Source: Calocera cornea HHB12733
Lineage: Eukaryota; Basidiomycota; Dacrymycetes; Dacrymycetales; Dacrymycetaceae
NCBI GenBank assembly: GCA_001632435.1
Contig: KV424031.1
Span: forward strand, 39,641-103,640
Direction of reading: 5' to 3'
DNA: 64,000 bases
The first letter of the stretch is position 1; the number at the start of each line of letters is the position of its first letter. The notes beneath the pieces are model-generated. The model was not told the DNA's origin. It saw nothing but the letters and a program-made list of their open reading frames with translations, and did no database searches. The translations under genes were made by a program, and so were the position numbers. This document shows, one piece after another, positions 1 through 10,753 of the stretch.

Positions 1-555
1 CTCCGCTCCCGCTCCCCTTCCCCCTCCCAACCACCGCCTCCGAGCACAAGACCGCGGTTCACCCTCCTACACGGCTCGCTCTCGCCCTCCGAGCTCCCGC
101 CCTCTGAGATCCTAGGTCCGCTGGTGGAACTGCAGCGGAGGGAGCCGGACAGGTTTAGGCTGAGGCTGTTTGTTGACCGGCTGATGGACGGCGCGGGGGC
201 GATGGGCGCGGGGCAGGAGGCAGAGGTGGAGGTTGCGGGGCAGAGGCTGCCGCTGACGGTGGGGCGGATCAGGAGGGAGGACTTGGTCGATGCTGTCCGC
301 CCCTCCCACTCCCCTCCGCCCCCGCCTTCGCCTTCCTGGCGGGGCCTGCTCTCCTCCTTCTTCCCTGCCTCGTCTCGTGCCCCACCCGCGCAAGGGGAGA
401 AGGGGAAGGGGAAGAAAGTGCTCTTCCTAGTCTGTGGGCCCGAGCCGATGGTCGAGGCGTACGCGGGCCCGCGGGCGCGGGACCTGAGCGAGGGGGAGGT
501 GGGCGGGGTGCTGGGCGGGATGGGCTATGGGCGGGGGGAGGTGAGGAAGCTCTGA
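1..555 (+). CDS. FAD/NAD(P)-binding oxidoreductase, C-terminal part (gene starts before the window)
   Basis: Frame 1 is open from base 1 to the TGA at 553-555, so this is the 3' part of a gene starting upstream. The visible protein has FTLLHGSLSPSELPP, then RFRLRLFVDR, then the C-terminal VLFLVCGPEPMVEAYAGP and a final VRKL. This arrangement (a strand after the NAD-binding fold, CGPEPM as nicotinamide-binding loop, a short C-terminal tail) is typical of the NAD-binding domain of NADH-cytochrome b5 reductase/ferredoxin reductase-type flavoproteins, including fungal mitochondrial Cyc2-like proteins. A Pro/Ser-rich insertion separates the last two core strands. Internal GTG/ATG codons near 124 are not starts. 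The family is fairly secure; the subfamily is not. The gene ends convergently with the ETFRF1-like gene, 212 bp away. Confidence 0.72.
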   Translation, partial: LRSRSPSPSQPPPPSTRPRFTLLHGSLSPSELPPSEILGPLVELQRREPDRFRLRLFVDRLMDGAGAMGAGQEAEVEVAGQRLPLTVGRIRREDLVDAVRPSHSPPPPPSPSWRGLLSSFFPASSRAPPAQGEKGKGKKVLFLVCGPEPMVEAYAGPRARDLSEGEVGGVLGGMGYGRGEVRKL

Positions 556-766
556 GCGGGTGGGGCGGGCAGGCGGGGCTGGCCCAAAGGGCAGAGGGGA
601 TACAATGTACTCTTTGGCAGCACTACAATACAATGGAGAGAAGAGAACAACAGACAACGGTCGGATCGGATCGATACAGGTTCAACCCCGCCCCCAGCCC
701 CAGCCCCATAACCCTCATCAGCTCATCCGCAGCTCCAGCTCCGTCCACACTGCTAAGCACGCACCA

Positions 767-1238
767 TCACCGCGGCGCGTCATCGGCATGGTATGTCCTC
801 CGCAGATGGCGGAACTTCTTCAGGCTGTAGAGCGCCAGCTACCGACACGCCGTCAGCGCTTGGCTCATACGCCGCGAAGAGACGACGAGCGGCGCACCGT
901 CTCGTCCCGGATGTACTCGGCCATCGCCAGCGCCTTTTTTATATCCTCTTCCTCTGTCAGGCTGCGGTTCCCTGCATGCGAAGGGTGAGCATGTATATTG
1001 AGGGATAGGGAGGGGAGAGGGGAGGAGGGGAAGGGCGCACGCTCGAACGCCCGCCGGATGCGGGCGTTGAAGCCGTATGCTTCGTCGGGGTATTCGCGGC
1101 CTAGCCGGTGCAGCTACATTCGGTGTCAGTATGCGAACGATGCAGACCCAGGAGGGCGCTGGGGGACGGGGGGCGCACCTCCTTGTACAGGCGGATCGCT
1201 TGGACTCGGTACTGCTGTGGGTTGGCGGGGGGAGGCAT
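767..1238 (-). CDS. LYR-motif protein resembling ETFRF1/LYRM5, 92 aa, four exons
   Basis: Reconstructed from the minus strand as exons 1238-1179, 1113-1041, 971-898 and 838-767. The introns are 65, 69 and 59 nt with GT..AG ends and phases fit throughout. The protein starts MPPPANPQQYRVQAIRLYKE, so the LYR-type motif is IRLYKELHRLGREYP. It continues AYGFNARIRRAFERN and ends ETLALYSLKKFRHLRRTY then HADDAPR. The LYR helix, the spacing and the C-terminal E.LALY.L.K.R..RR.Y block match the ETFRF1/LYRM5 family (about 90 aa), small mitochondrial matrix proteins that bind electron-transfer flavoprotein and regulate its FAD. No single open frame shows the gene because every exon is 60-74 nt. The family assignment is strong; the role in this fungus is inferred. 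Confidence 0.82.
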
Positions 1239-2251
1239 GCAGAGGGAGTCCGCCCGCTGCGCCAGCAGGTGGAGCAGTCGCAGTGGGCGCTACGCGGGGC
1301 TTTACAAGGCTTGTGGCAGAGAAGCGCAGAGGGTGGATAGGAGGTGGGAGGAGGGAGGGGGGACGGCGAGCTCGAGGGTTGCGGACGATGTCGGCGACGA
1401 CGTCAGAGGGCCGGGGACGACCCTGAATGCCCGTCACGGTGGCTTCTCCCCTGCTTCTCTTCCCACTGCCTCCCACCAGTGCCTTTCGCCCTCGCTCACA
1501 TTGCCTGTGTCCACTGGGCCGCAGTGCTGATGGCAGACAGCTTGCTACCACCAGCCCGCACTCAGGACATGAGGACGACAGACTCGTCGGACTCGCCGAC
1601 GCTCCAGAACCACTCAATGCAAACAGCCTCGGAGCAGCCTCGCGAAACCCGTTTCGACCGAGCTTGATTCATCCAGCTGGGCAAGGCGCAGCCCCCGCTC
1701 CTCGTTTCGCACCATTCCCGCATCCTGCATCGCGTCCCAGCCCAGCCCTTCGAGCCTAACAATCCATCGCACCAAAACGCCCTCCACAACCCATATTCGC
1801 CCTTGTTCCCCCCTTCCCGAACGCCTCGTGGCACCGTACCCGCGCTCACGTAATACCTGACAATGGGCCGACCCTTACCCTTGTCATGGGCCGCACTGGG
1901 CTGGCACACTGGACATGATGGGCTGATGAAACGGGGCGTCGGGAGCCGAATTCAGCCAGTTCAGTTTTGGGGCCGGACGACGCTCCTCGCCTCCTCGCCT
2001 CCTAGGAGCCCCTGAGGGGGACGGCACGGCCGCTGGGTGTTGCGACAGACGACCGCGTACTTAGCTGCGCACTGATTGCCCTCGCCCGTCGCACGCCGCC
2101 TGCCCCCCGCCTCGTCGTGGTCCGCTCGCATCGGGCGCTGCTCTTGACGCCGCTCTCGCTCCCTGCCGTCCCCCTCCGAGTCCTCCACCTCCACCTCCTC
2201 TCCCCGCCCTCTCCTCCCCTCCAGCACACCCCCCCCGCCCCCACCAGCACC
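1239..2251. other. Intergenic region between divergent genes
   Basis: About 1 kb between the start of the LYR gene (minus) and the membrane SH3 gene (plus). Open frames here have low-complexity Pro/Ser/Arg composition and no recognisable motif. It presumably holds both promoters. Pyrimidine-rich stretches at about 2155-2245 lie just before the plus-strand start; I see no clear TATA box. Confidence 0.5.
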
Positions 2252-3642
2252 ATGTACCTCCCGAACCCCACCGGGGCGCCCTCGGACCCCATGACGACGG
2301 ACGTGATCATCGGGTTCGGCGTGGCGGGCGGCGCGCTGGTCATCCTCATGCTGTGCCTGGGCGTGCGGCAGTGGCGGCGGAAGCGGCGGGCGAAGGAGCG
2401 CGCGCGGCTGAGGGCCGAGGGCGTCAAGCTCCCGGTGCGTTTGACTGCTTTGCTGAACGCCTGAGCGGGTCACTGAGGATGGATCCATCGCGCTGTAGCC
2501 GAGGAAACCGCGCAAGCCGTCCCTCTGGAGGAGGATGGTCGGGAAGAAACCGCCGCGGCGCCGGCCAGCCGTGCACATCCCCAAGCCGAGCGACGACGCG
2601 GTGCTGAAGCAGGTACGTCCCCTCCGCTGCCTGCCACCTCCATCCCCTGCCCACCCCCCGCGCCTTGCTAACGGCACTACGGCAGCCCCTCACCGCGCAC
2701 ACGCGGAACAACCAGTCGATCGACAGCACCGCCTCGCCGCCGAAGACGTCGCTCGACTCGGCGTTCGCAGGCCCGAGACTGACGATCGACCCGAGCTGGC
2801 GCGGGCGGCTGCAGGCCGTGCAGCTGCCCGCGCCCTCCCCTCCGCCGCCGAACAAGCTGCGCAAGTCCAAGTCCAGCTCCCGCAGGAGCAGGGACGCGCG
2901 GGAGCCCCCGCTGACGACCGGGGAGAAGCCGCGCGACGTCCGCCCTACCCTGCCGAGCGTCGCGCCCGACCCGCTGCCCCTGCCCTCGCCAGGGCCCGGG
3001 CGGCACCTCGGCGGCCAGTTCGTGACGACGGCGTTCGACGCCGCTGCCCTCGCCCCCAGCTACGCGAGCACGGAGAAGCCCCCGCTCCCGCTCCCGCTCC
3101 CGCTGCCGTCCACGCCGGCGCCCGCTCTGGCCGCCACACGCGGCCCAACGCCAGAGTTCGACCCCCTGGCGCACCGCTCGCACATGCACCGTTTCTCCCA
3201 GCTCCTCTCCCCCGCCGCCGCCGCCGCCGCCGGGCCCGGGCCCGCGCAGCGCCTCAGCTTCGTATTCGACGAGCTGACGCGGCGGGCCGTGCTGGTCCCG
3301 TTTGAGCCGACGTTGCCGGACGAGCTGCGCGTGCGGGTGGGCGAGGAGCTCGCCGTGCTCGAGTGCTTCGATGATGGGTGGAGCGTTGTCCAGCGCCCGC
3401 GGGCGGTCGCCCCTCCCGCTCCGGCTGCCGCCCGCCCGGCAGGTCCAGGCCCAGCAGCGCCCGGTACTGCGGCTGAGGCGTGGGAGGACGGGGACGGGGA
3501 GGTGGAGGTGGAGCAGGGGGTGGTGCCCACTGTGTGCTGGGCTGGGGCGCCTAGCGAGCGGGTGGAGAGCGTGCCGATGCGGTACTCGAGCCTGAGGCAC
3601 GGCGTCGAGGCGGGGCTGTTCGAGATCGGGACGGCGCTGTGA
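2252..3642 (+). CDS. Single-pass membrane protein with C-terminal SH3 domain, 417 aa
   Basis: Three exons, 2252-2434, 2499-2612 and 2686-3642, with GTGCGT and GTACGT donors and TAG/CAG acceptors; phases fit. The ATG sits in CACCATG. Residues about 17-41 (VIIGFGVAGGALVILMLCLGV) form one membrane helix without an evident signal peptide, followed by an Arg/Lys-rich stretch (RQWRRKRRAKERARLR) that would face the cytoplasm. The middle is Pro/Ala/Ser-rich and probably disordered. Near the C-terminus comes an SH3-like block: RRAVLVPFEPTLPDELRVRV, GEELAVLECFDDGWSVVQRP, then an Ala/Pro insertion and GVVPTVCW. The layout, one helix plus a terminal SH3, recalls fungal Fus1-type scaffolds, but I see no specific similarity that proves this. 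The SH3 call is good; the function is unknown. Confidence 0.75.
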
Positions 3643-4412
3643 GTGCGTGCCTGGGCGCTGCGCCCTCCGCCTGAGCGCGGTGCACGGACTAGTACTGTAG
3701 TGTATTTTCGAACTGATGTCCTACATATGCCTGCTGTTGATGGTCTGACTTGTCTTGTGATATCCTTGCCGCCTGCCCCCCGCGCGGTGGGCTGAGCAAG
3801 ACGCTGTATTCCCGGCCGAACGAACGCAGGCGCAGGAGTAGTTGAAAGGTTGTGTAGCTATTCCTGGCGATGGACGGGGTAGCCCCCTGACGTGATTAAT
3901 GACGCTGCCGAACGTGTACACTCTATCCTCCCCTGGATTTGCAGCAGCAACGCGTGACCCTGCTCGGTACGGTATGGCAGCAGCCCCGCGCGGTTCGGGC
4001 GATAGGGAGCGACTGGGTATGTTGGCGAGGAGTGTCACTGTGCCAGGAATAGCTGTCCGAGTGTCCGAGTGTGCTTCCGGTGCGGGGGAGAGGGGTGAGC
4101 CAAAAATAAGTGCCCTGGCGGCTATCGGCCCACGGCGGTTGGCCCGCAACTCGCCCTCCCCGCCCACCCGCGGGTAGTGGTGCACATGGCCGCACGCACA
4201 GGCAGCGTCCACTCGAGGGGAGAGGGAGAGGGAGAGGGAGACATCCTGCTGCCGCCGCCGCTGCCGCCGCTGCTGTACAGTCCACCCTCGTCGATCCCGA
4301 TCACGATCACCGCAGCACCGCCAGCACACGGTCACAAACGGTCAGCACTTCAACTTCAGCTCCGTCCCCCGTCCATGACCTCCCCCCCACCCTGCCCAAC
4401 CCCCAGCAGCCA
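3643..4412. other. Intergenic region with simple repeats
   Basis: Region between the SH3 gene and the arrestin-like gene. It holds a GAGGGA microsatellite at about 4215-4240, a CCG/CTG-rich stretch at about 4250-4275 and CT-rich promoter-like sequence up to 4412. The arrestin reading frame stays open upstream to 4110, but this part is low-complexity and I treat it as 5' leader. Confidence 0.45.
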
Positions 4413-5454
4413 ATGTTCGCCAGAGTAACGTCCCGCTTCAGGCGGCCCTCCCTCCCAGCCGCAGCCGCCTCCCGCCCTCCCCCGCCCGACGTCACCCTCA
4501 CCCCCGCCCACCCCCACCCCCACCCCCACCCCGCGCCCCAGCCGACCGTCTCCGCCTTCGCCCCGCCCCCAACGCCAGACGGCACCGTCCCGCCCATGTC
4601 GGCCGCGCAGGGCGCCCTCGAGCCCCACCCGGACCTGGACGACCTCCCCGTCTACCTCGCCCGCGCCGAGGAGACCCGCTCAGAGCACATCTACGCTCTC
4701 AAGGCAAAGGACACCCCCTGGCTCACACTCAAGGTCTGGAGCAGCGCAGGACAGGGCGCAAGCCACCCCCTGTACTTTGACGCCGCCGTCGTCGAGGGCG
4801 TCGTCGACCTGGCCCTGCTCCAGCCGCAGGCCGTACAGAGTATTACTGTCCTGGTGAGTCCCCGTTGGTGCGCTGGCTCGCTGGCTGGCTGGCTGGCTGG
4901 CTTCATTGCTTGAAGGGTTGCGCTGATCACGCTCCCTCGCGGCAGCTCGAGGGGTTCACCCGCACGGCCGGGTCAGAGCAGAAGACGTTCCTCTCCCTGT
5001 GCGTCCGCTGTCCGCTGTCCCGTGCACCCGTGCACCCAAGCGCCCGCACCAGCTAACCCCCGCCCCGAACCCACCCGCAGGCCCACAACCGTCTTCCCCT
5101 CCCCCTCCTGCCCCCTCCCCGAGAGCGGCAAGCTCCCCGCGGGCACGCACACCTTCCCCTTCAGCTTCCAGATCCCAGCCACAGTCCGCATCGCCCACGA
5201 GGGCGGCGACGTCATCTCCCCGCTCCCGCCGACCTACTCCACCAAGGGGTGCGTCCCTCTCCTCTCCTCGCCTGTGCTGTGCTCCTCGCTTGGGCTGGCC
5301 TTGGGCGGCGGGCAACAGGGCACGCACGGAATGCTGATGCCGATACTGATGCGCGCTTTTCGGGCTCGGGCAGGTTCCCGGCCTTCTTGGAGTATCACCT
5401 AAGCGTAGCGGTGCACCGCGGAGCGCTGCGGGTGGACAGCACGTGCGTGTGCCC

Positions 5455-5512
<58 letters not shown>

Positions 5513-6590
5513 CACAGCGCACTGCAGCCACTCACGCCCCCCCCTCCAGCCTCTCAACAGCGCTCATCTACCTCCCGCGCTCGCGGCCCAAGCCCGCCTC
5601 CGCCCAGCGCCAGCGAGCGTACACGGAGCTCGCCGAGCCGCCCGGCCCCGAGCTCGACCCCCAGGGCTGGCACGCCCTCCAGGGCGTCATCCGCGGCGTC
5701 ATGTTCTCAAAGGTCGGCGTGGAGGTGCTGTGTACCGTGCGTCCCTCCCCCTCCCTCCCTCCCAGCCCTGCGAAAGCAACGCGCAAAGCGCAAAGCGCAA
5801 AGGGCACGCGCCGTTGCAACCGTTGCTGACGGGATAGCATGTCGGCCCCGCGGCAGATGCACGTTGCCCGCCCGCTCTGCTACGCCCGGGGCAGCACGAT
5901 CCCGTTCCTGCTGACCTTCTCCTCGCGGGACACGCAAGCGGTGGACCTGTTCACCCAGCCCCAGTCCGTCAAGCTCGTCCTCGAGCAGATCGTCACCGTC
6001 GGGCCCGACGCCCTCCGCACGAAGAGCGCAATGCTCTCCCCCGCCAGCACGAACGCGAGCAACACCTTTGGCCGCATCGTCAGCCGGGGAAAGTGCTGGG
6101 CGCTGGCCGAGGAGGAGCACAAAGGGCCGGAGGAGCGCACCCTCGCCGGCGAGATCGCCGTGCCGAGGGACGTCAAGCCCAGCTTCACTTTTGTCAGGTT
6201 TACCCTCAGCGTGAGTCCCGTTCCTCCTGCTGCTGCTCCTGCTGCTGCTTCCTGTTTCATGCTTCCCATTTCCGGCCTTTGATCGCACTTTGGGACTGGG
6301 GACGCCGGCTGACGCTCCCCGCGCAGTACAAGATCAACCTCGTCGTCGACGCCGTCGGCTTCGTCCCCGAGAAGGGCACCCACGCCCTCTCCCTCTCCCA
6401 GGAAGTAGCCCTCGCGACCGACCCGCCCCGCGGGGCCCGCCAGCCCGTCTCCGCCACCGCCAGCGGGGGGAGGCGGCCGAGCGCCGACTTGGGCGGGGGC
6501 GCGGGCGGAGCAGAGACGGTCAACCTGTTCTTGATGGGCAACCAGCGGTACATGCAGCATCATCATACGGCTGGGGCGGCGGCGGGATGA
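4413..6590 (+). CDS. Arrestin-like (ART/alpha-arrestin family) protein, 511 aa
   Basis: Seven exons: 4413-4853, 4946-4998, 5081-5248, 5374-5442, 5550-5736, 5857-6210 and 6327-6590; every junction keeps frame. After a Pro/His-rich N-terminus comes an arrestin N-like beta-sandwich: LTLKVWSS, GTHTFPFSFQIPATVRI, LPPTYSTKGFPAFLEYHLSV then AVHRGALRVDSTLSTALIYLPR. An arrestin C-like half follows: RGSTIPFLLTFSSRD, SVKLVLEQIVTV, SFTFVRFTLSYKINLVV. Fungal ART proteins recruit Rsp5-type ubiquitin ligases to membrane transporters. A PPTY sequence is present but lies in the conserved LPP region of the fold, so it may not be a true PY motif. The start was chosen at MFARVTSRF; an upstream in-frame start is possible. 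One intron contains the poly-C run. Confidence 0.8.
5456..5511 (+). repeat. 56-nt homopolymer C tract inside an intron
   Basis: An uninterrupted run of C from 5456 to 5511 in the fourth intron of the arrestin-like gene (intron 5443-5549), between the GTGCGT donor and a CTCCAG acceptor. The length is likely unstable and may be inexact in the assembly. It produces long poly-proline open frames on the plus strand that are not genes. Confidence 0.95.
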
Positions 6591-7014
6591 GCTGAGCTGA
6601 GCTGGGGAGCAAGGGGCGCACGCGCGCTTGCTGAGGCGCTTGCAGGCTGTGGGTAGTGCATGGACGGTAGAGGGTAGAGGGTAATGGAGCCGCTTGGATC
6701 TTGGACCAGGGCAGATCATCACTGGGAAGTGAATGCTGTGTGGCGTGTGGCGAGTGGTCTGGACTGCCGTCCGCCTCGGCTCGGCCCAAAGCTGAGCGCA
6801 GCGGCATCTGCTCTGCATGAGGGCTGGGCTCAGGCTCAGACAGTCTACAGCTCCAGGGGGAGCGTGAGCCGGTTCTTTGACCCGTCCGTCGGCCCGGACG
6901 ACCTTGCTCCCCGCAGACGTACATGCCTGACGACGAGCCGGGAGGCGGGGTGTACATCATTGACCAGGAGAGAAGTATGCGAGCAAGTCCGTTGGATATG
7001 TATCGTTACGCTGT
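6591..7014. other. Convergent intergenic region
   Basis: This is the 3' flank of both the arrestin-like gene (plus) and the 340-residue protein gene (minus). I see no gene in it; it presumably holds both transcript ends. Confidence 0.45.
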
Positions 7015-8194
7015 CTACATGGGCGGGGCGGGCGTAGGCTGCGGCGTGGCGAGCCCGACCAGCGCGCACTGGCATATGACCTGCGCGCGCCTCACCACCG
7101 TCGAGAGGGTGTTCGATCCGTCCTCCTTCGCCCCTAGGCCTCCCGGCGGAGCGAGGGTGACCTTGACCAACCCGGGGAAGACCGTCGCGCCGACGGTGTC
7201 GACCTCCCCGCGCTCGCTCTTCATGCAGCGCCGGGTGAGCTCGAGCTGGCCCGGGTCCAGCGGGTGCCCGAGCTCGGGCACGAACGCCCGGTAGAACGCG
7301 TCCATCGAGCTGCCCGACTGGCCCGCGTGCAGCATCCGCGAGAAGCCGTACGCCGCGTTCAGGATCTCGTGAAGCTCTTGCATGGGCCGCTCGGCGGGCG
7401 CGAGCAGCGCCGACAGCGCGCGCATGTTCTCCTGCAGGATGTTGGCGCCCATCTCGGGCGTGAAGGACTCGACCGCTGCGGAGAAGGTCTGCCGTCGCCA
7501 CACGCAGGCGACAAGCGGGTCTCCTGCAGACAGATCAGCGCGGGGACGAGGGGCGACTGGCGCGCAGCGCACGGGAAAAGAGGTTGTCGTGTATCCGCGT
7601 CAGGTGGACGTTCGCCTCGGTCGAATTGGTCACAATCAGGCAGTTGATGATCCCCTCCGCGATGCTCTCGGACAGGATATGCCGCAGCAGGTTCTGCACC
7701 TGGATGGACGGCGGCATGTTCGGGTCTTGCACGGGGTAGCCGTAGAGGTCCGTCAGGATCGCGTCGCGCAGCTGGTTCAGTGGCACATTTGGGGCGCGTA
7801 CGAGCTCGCCGGCCCAGCGGTTGATGTGGGCAGCCAACCTAGATGCTGCGTGCTGCACCGTTCCAGGTCAGCATGCGTTCAGGAGACAACGGTAGATGGA
7901 CGCACCCGTATAGACTGGTCATCTACGGAAGACGTCCCCCGGTTGTTGACCTGCGGACCTCGGGTCAGGGAGTTCCCCTCGAGCGTGGAGATCCTGTCCC
8001 TCAGAGTTGCGACCTGCCGCTCCTGCTCCTCCAGCTGTCGCCGCTGTTTCTCGACCTCGTCGTGGGCAATTCGCTACAACACAATCCAGGTCAGCGCCTT
8101 CCTGCAAAGTTGAGGTGGAGACACGCACGAAGTTGGTGAGCGCATAGTTGTACTGGTCGATGGACACGGTTCTCTGATCAGCGGCATACGCCAT
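7015..8194 (-). CDS. Unrecognised 340-aa protein with central coiled coil
   Basis: Four exons on the minus strand: 8194-8129, 8073-7906, 7852-7573 and 7523-7015. The introns are 49-55 nt and phases agree. The N-terminus is MAYAADQRTVSIDQYNYALT. Residues about 23-55 form a heptad-like helix (HDEVEKQRRQLEEQERQVAT, then LRDRISTLEG). The rest is mostly helical and globular: RLAAHINRWAGEL, QVQNLLRHILSESIAEGIIN, WRRQTFSAAVESFTPEMGAN, PGQLELTRRCMKSERGEVDT and a hydrophobic end, QVICQCALVGLATPQPTPAP plus PM. No signal peptide or transmembrane helix is obvious. I do not recognise the family; the clean exon structure says it is a real gene. It diverges from the F-box gene at 8535 across 340 bp. Confidence 0.7.
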
Positions 8195-8534
8195 GATCCT
8201 TCGTGCTGCAAGTCGCGTCGCGGGGGTGAGCGAAGATGTCCAGCGACCAACCTACGGGTTTAAGTACGGTTGGGATGCCTTCAAACCCGGGCGATTGGCG
8301 CCCGAGGACGAGGCGGGGATGCGATACATGTGGCGTCTGCCAGGAGGGCGTGGCGGTGGGCCTTTGTCCCTGGACCCTCTCTCGGCGGTGTCAGCCGGTC
8401 GTGTTCCTCTCCTTGTTCTCCCAATGTTCTCTGCAGTCACCTGCAGCGCTCCTCCGAGATAAAGAGAACAGCATTCCAGTCCGACAACGTATATCCCTAC
8501 CTGTGCTCAATCATACCCATCGGACATTCCACAA
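8195..8534. other. Divergent promoter region
   Basis: 340 bp between oppositely oriented starts (8194 minus, 8535 plus). I recognise no specific motif. Confidence 0.4.
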
Positions 8535-10264
8535 ATGCCGAAATCGGCGGCATCATACCCGGCTCAGGCAGATATCACCGCCAAACATCATCACATATGG
8601 GACATTCCCGAGCTCGTGCAGTGGATCATGGCGCACATGGACCATGGTACCCTATACAGTGCGATCCTTACATGTCGCGCTTGGTTCGAGCCGGCAGCAT
8701 CGGTTCTCTGGGAGAAAGTCTCGGACAGACAGCTCGTTTTCGGGGCGCAGACGAGATGGAACGTGAGTGCTGACCAGCTCTTCCGTTTTCCTAAGCGATT
8801 CACGTCGCGCAGGAGGGAGTTTTTACCCACGGCAGTTCAGCGTACGATGTATCGATCATGAGATATACACGATTCGTACGATGGTTTTGCATACAGCGCG
8901 ACATTGATAACGCACCGCGCGAAGCACTCAAGAGACTATTCTGCTATAGGCGTCACAAATCCGTGTTCCCCAATCTGCGTATCGCGAGCCTCGAGATGCC
9001 CCAGGTCTTCAGACGCGACTATTCCACCCGTGCGGCCCTGGACCAGCGAGACATCTTTTTCGCTTGTCTTTCACCATCGGTCACCAAGGTCATCCTGTCG
9101 CTGACCCCGAATGCGGTAGCGCAACACGACTATCTGCGCAGTCTCATTGGCGGAATCCTCTCCGCTGTACCGCTACTTCAAGCGATCCAAATACGACTAC
9201 AAAGGGCACTTACGCACCATAGTGGAACTCTATTCATGGAGTCCATGGCACCCTTGTCCCAGCAGGCGCTGGGGCCCTACTTCGAGAAGGGGTCATTCGA
9301 CTCGCTCCGCTCATTCTCGGCCGATCTCTGGACGCTCGATTCGTGCATGCGGCAAAGCTTGGCCGGCCTTCCCAATCTGGAGGTCCTCCGCATCAAGACT
9401 TTGAGGGACAGACTGCGGACCGGCTGCTGTCCGGATTGCGAACACTACATGGCTCTCATCGAAAGATCTCTCACCTCGGCTCCTACACTTACCTCGGCCC
9501 CTCCCAACCTTCACGGATCGAGGAGGACGTTCCCCGCGCTCCAAGTACTTGAACTGGGCGGTACTAGCGCGCCTTTGATGCAGGTCATCGCTCTCACCTC
9601 GTCGGTCGTCGAACTATCCATCGAAGTCCACTCCATCAGCGTAGTGGAATTGATATCCCTCATCGGCGCTCATTGTCCCGAGCTACAAGTTCTGTCACTC
9701 AGTCAGACCAGATGGACTGGAGACTTGACGGACAGAGCCTTCACCGGGCGGAAACTGGAGACGTTCCGCGGCTGCCACAAGATCCGCTCTCTAGCATTGC
9801 GCCTCGACTGTTGTTTCGACGATGACAGTCTCGTTTGGATCTGCGATATATGGCCTGGAATAGCGTCTCTTACACTGGATGATCGAGGACGCTCACGCAT
9901 TACGACGAATGGGCTGCGAACCTTGCTCACTCGTTGTCACAACATCAACGAGTTCTCCTTGCGAGTTGCCTTTCCCCAGCGCATAGTACAATGGTCCATG
10001 AGAACGCTGGACCCCGTTCTCACCAAGGATCGCGCAGGGGGCGGGTCATTACATCTGGGTACGACTGTGCCTCTACCAGGCACACGTGACAAGCCTGCCA
10101 CTCAACGACACATCACTTTTCGCCCATTGGTATCCCTCGTCCTCTCAAATCCAGACGTCGTTGCCCCGTTGCTGTACTCCATATGTCCCAATCTACACAT
10201 CCGTGCCGATAATGGGCTGGATTGGGAGAAGATCGCGCAGACGCTCGAGGATTGGCGAAACTGA
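8535..10264 (+). CDS. F-box/leucine-rich-type protein, 559 aa
   Basis: Two exons, 8535-8762 and 8813-10264, joined by a 50-nt intron (GTGAGT..CGCAG), phase 0. The F-box-like N-terminus is HIWDIPELVQWIMAHMDHGT then LYSAILTCRAWFEPAASVLW at residues about 20-58. The remainder is a long series of irregular leucine-rich segments such as LPNLEVLRIKTL, FPALQVLELGG, CPELQVLSLSQ and WPGIASLTLDD, ending near YSICPNLHI. Such proteins usually act as substrate receptors of SCF ubiquitin ligases; the substrate is unknown. It is paralogous to the gene at 10754 (same intron position, same C-terminal CPNLHI..W..A..L..W block) and to the decayed copy at 12626, so the three are a tandem array on one strand. Confidence 0.82.
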
Positions 10265-10753
10265 ACAGGGAATGGAGTTCGGGGCTTTGTGTTACACACC
10301 AATCTGTATTGAGTCCTGATCTGGTTTCAATTGGCTCTGCTCGGTTGGGTCGTGGCACTCCAGTAGTAGCTCAAACCTGATTTCGCTTTCGGCATAGTCA
10401 ACATCAGCTGCCGGAGTGGCAACCTGTACTTATTCAATCCGTTCTTGCCGTCGCGGTGTGCAGCAAACCATCTGGGATCGCAAGGGCACGCCTTGGATCC
10501 TATCTTGACTCTCTCCAGGTGAAGAATTGTTTATTTGCTGCCGAGATACACATGTAAAGATAATGCATCATATCTAATCGAAAATGTTCTTCCTCATTTC
10601 CGAATCTATTGACGTACCGAGGCGATTTTTGATGCTCACATGCTGTGATTGGACATAGGGAGATGAACCCGCGCGCGCGGCGCGACCTTCTCCACATCCT
10701 CTCGGCCTTTCCTCCTCTGGCCCTGTACGCAAAACATTGTACATATTCCAGAG
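10265..10753. other. Intergenic spacer between tandem F-box genes
   Basis: 489 bp of 3' flank of the first F-box gene and promoter of the second. I see no gene or recognisable element. Confidence 0.4.

Noticed and set aside
124..555. Complete small gene starting at 124
   Set aside because: The codon at 124 is GTG, and the frame is open to base 1 with conserved oxidoreductase sequence upstream, so it is a partial gene.
1126..1617. 163-codon minus-strand frame
   Set aside because: It overlaps the LYR gene in another frame and has low-complexity Pro/Ser/Arg content.
4110..4412. N-terminal extension of the arrestin-like protein
   Set aside because: In frame but low-complexity, and it includes a microsatellite; the ATG at 4413 is better placed.
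5249..5914. Long proline-rich open frames over the poly-C tract
   Set aside because: They arise from the homopolymer in an intron; homology and splice sites support the arrestin exons instead.
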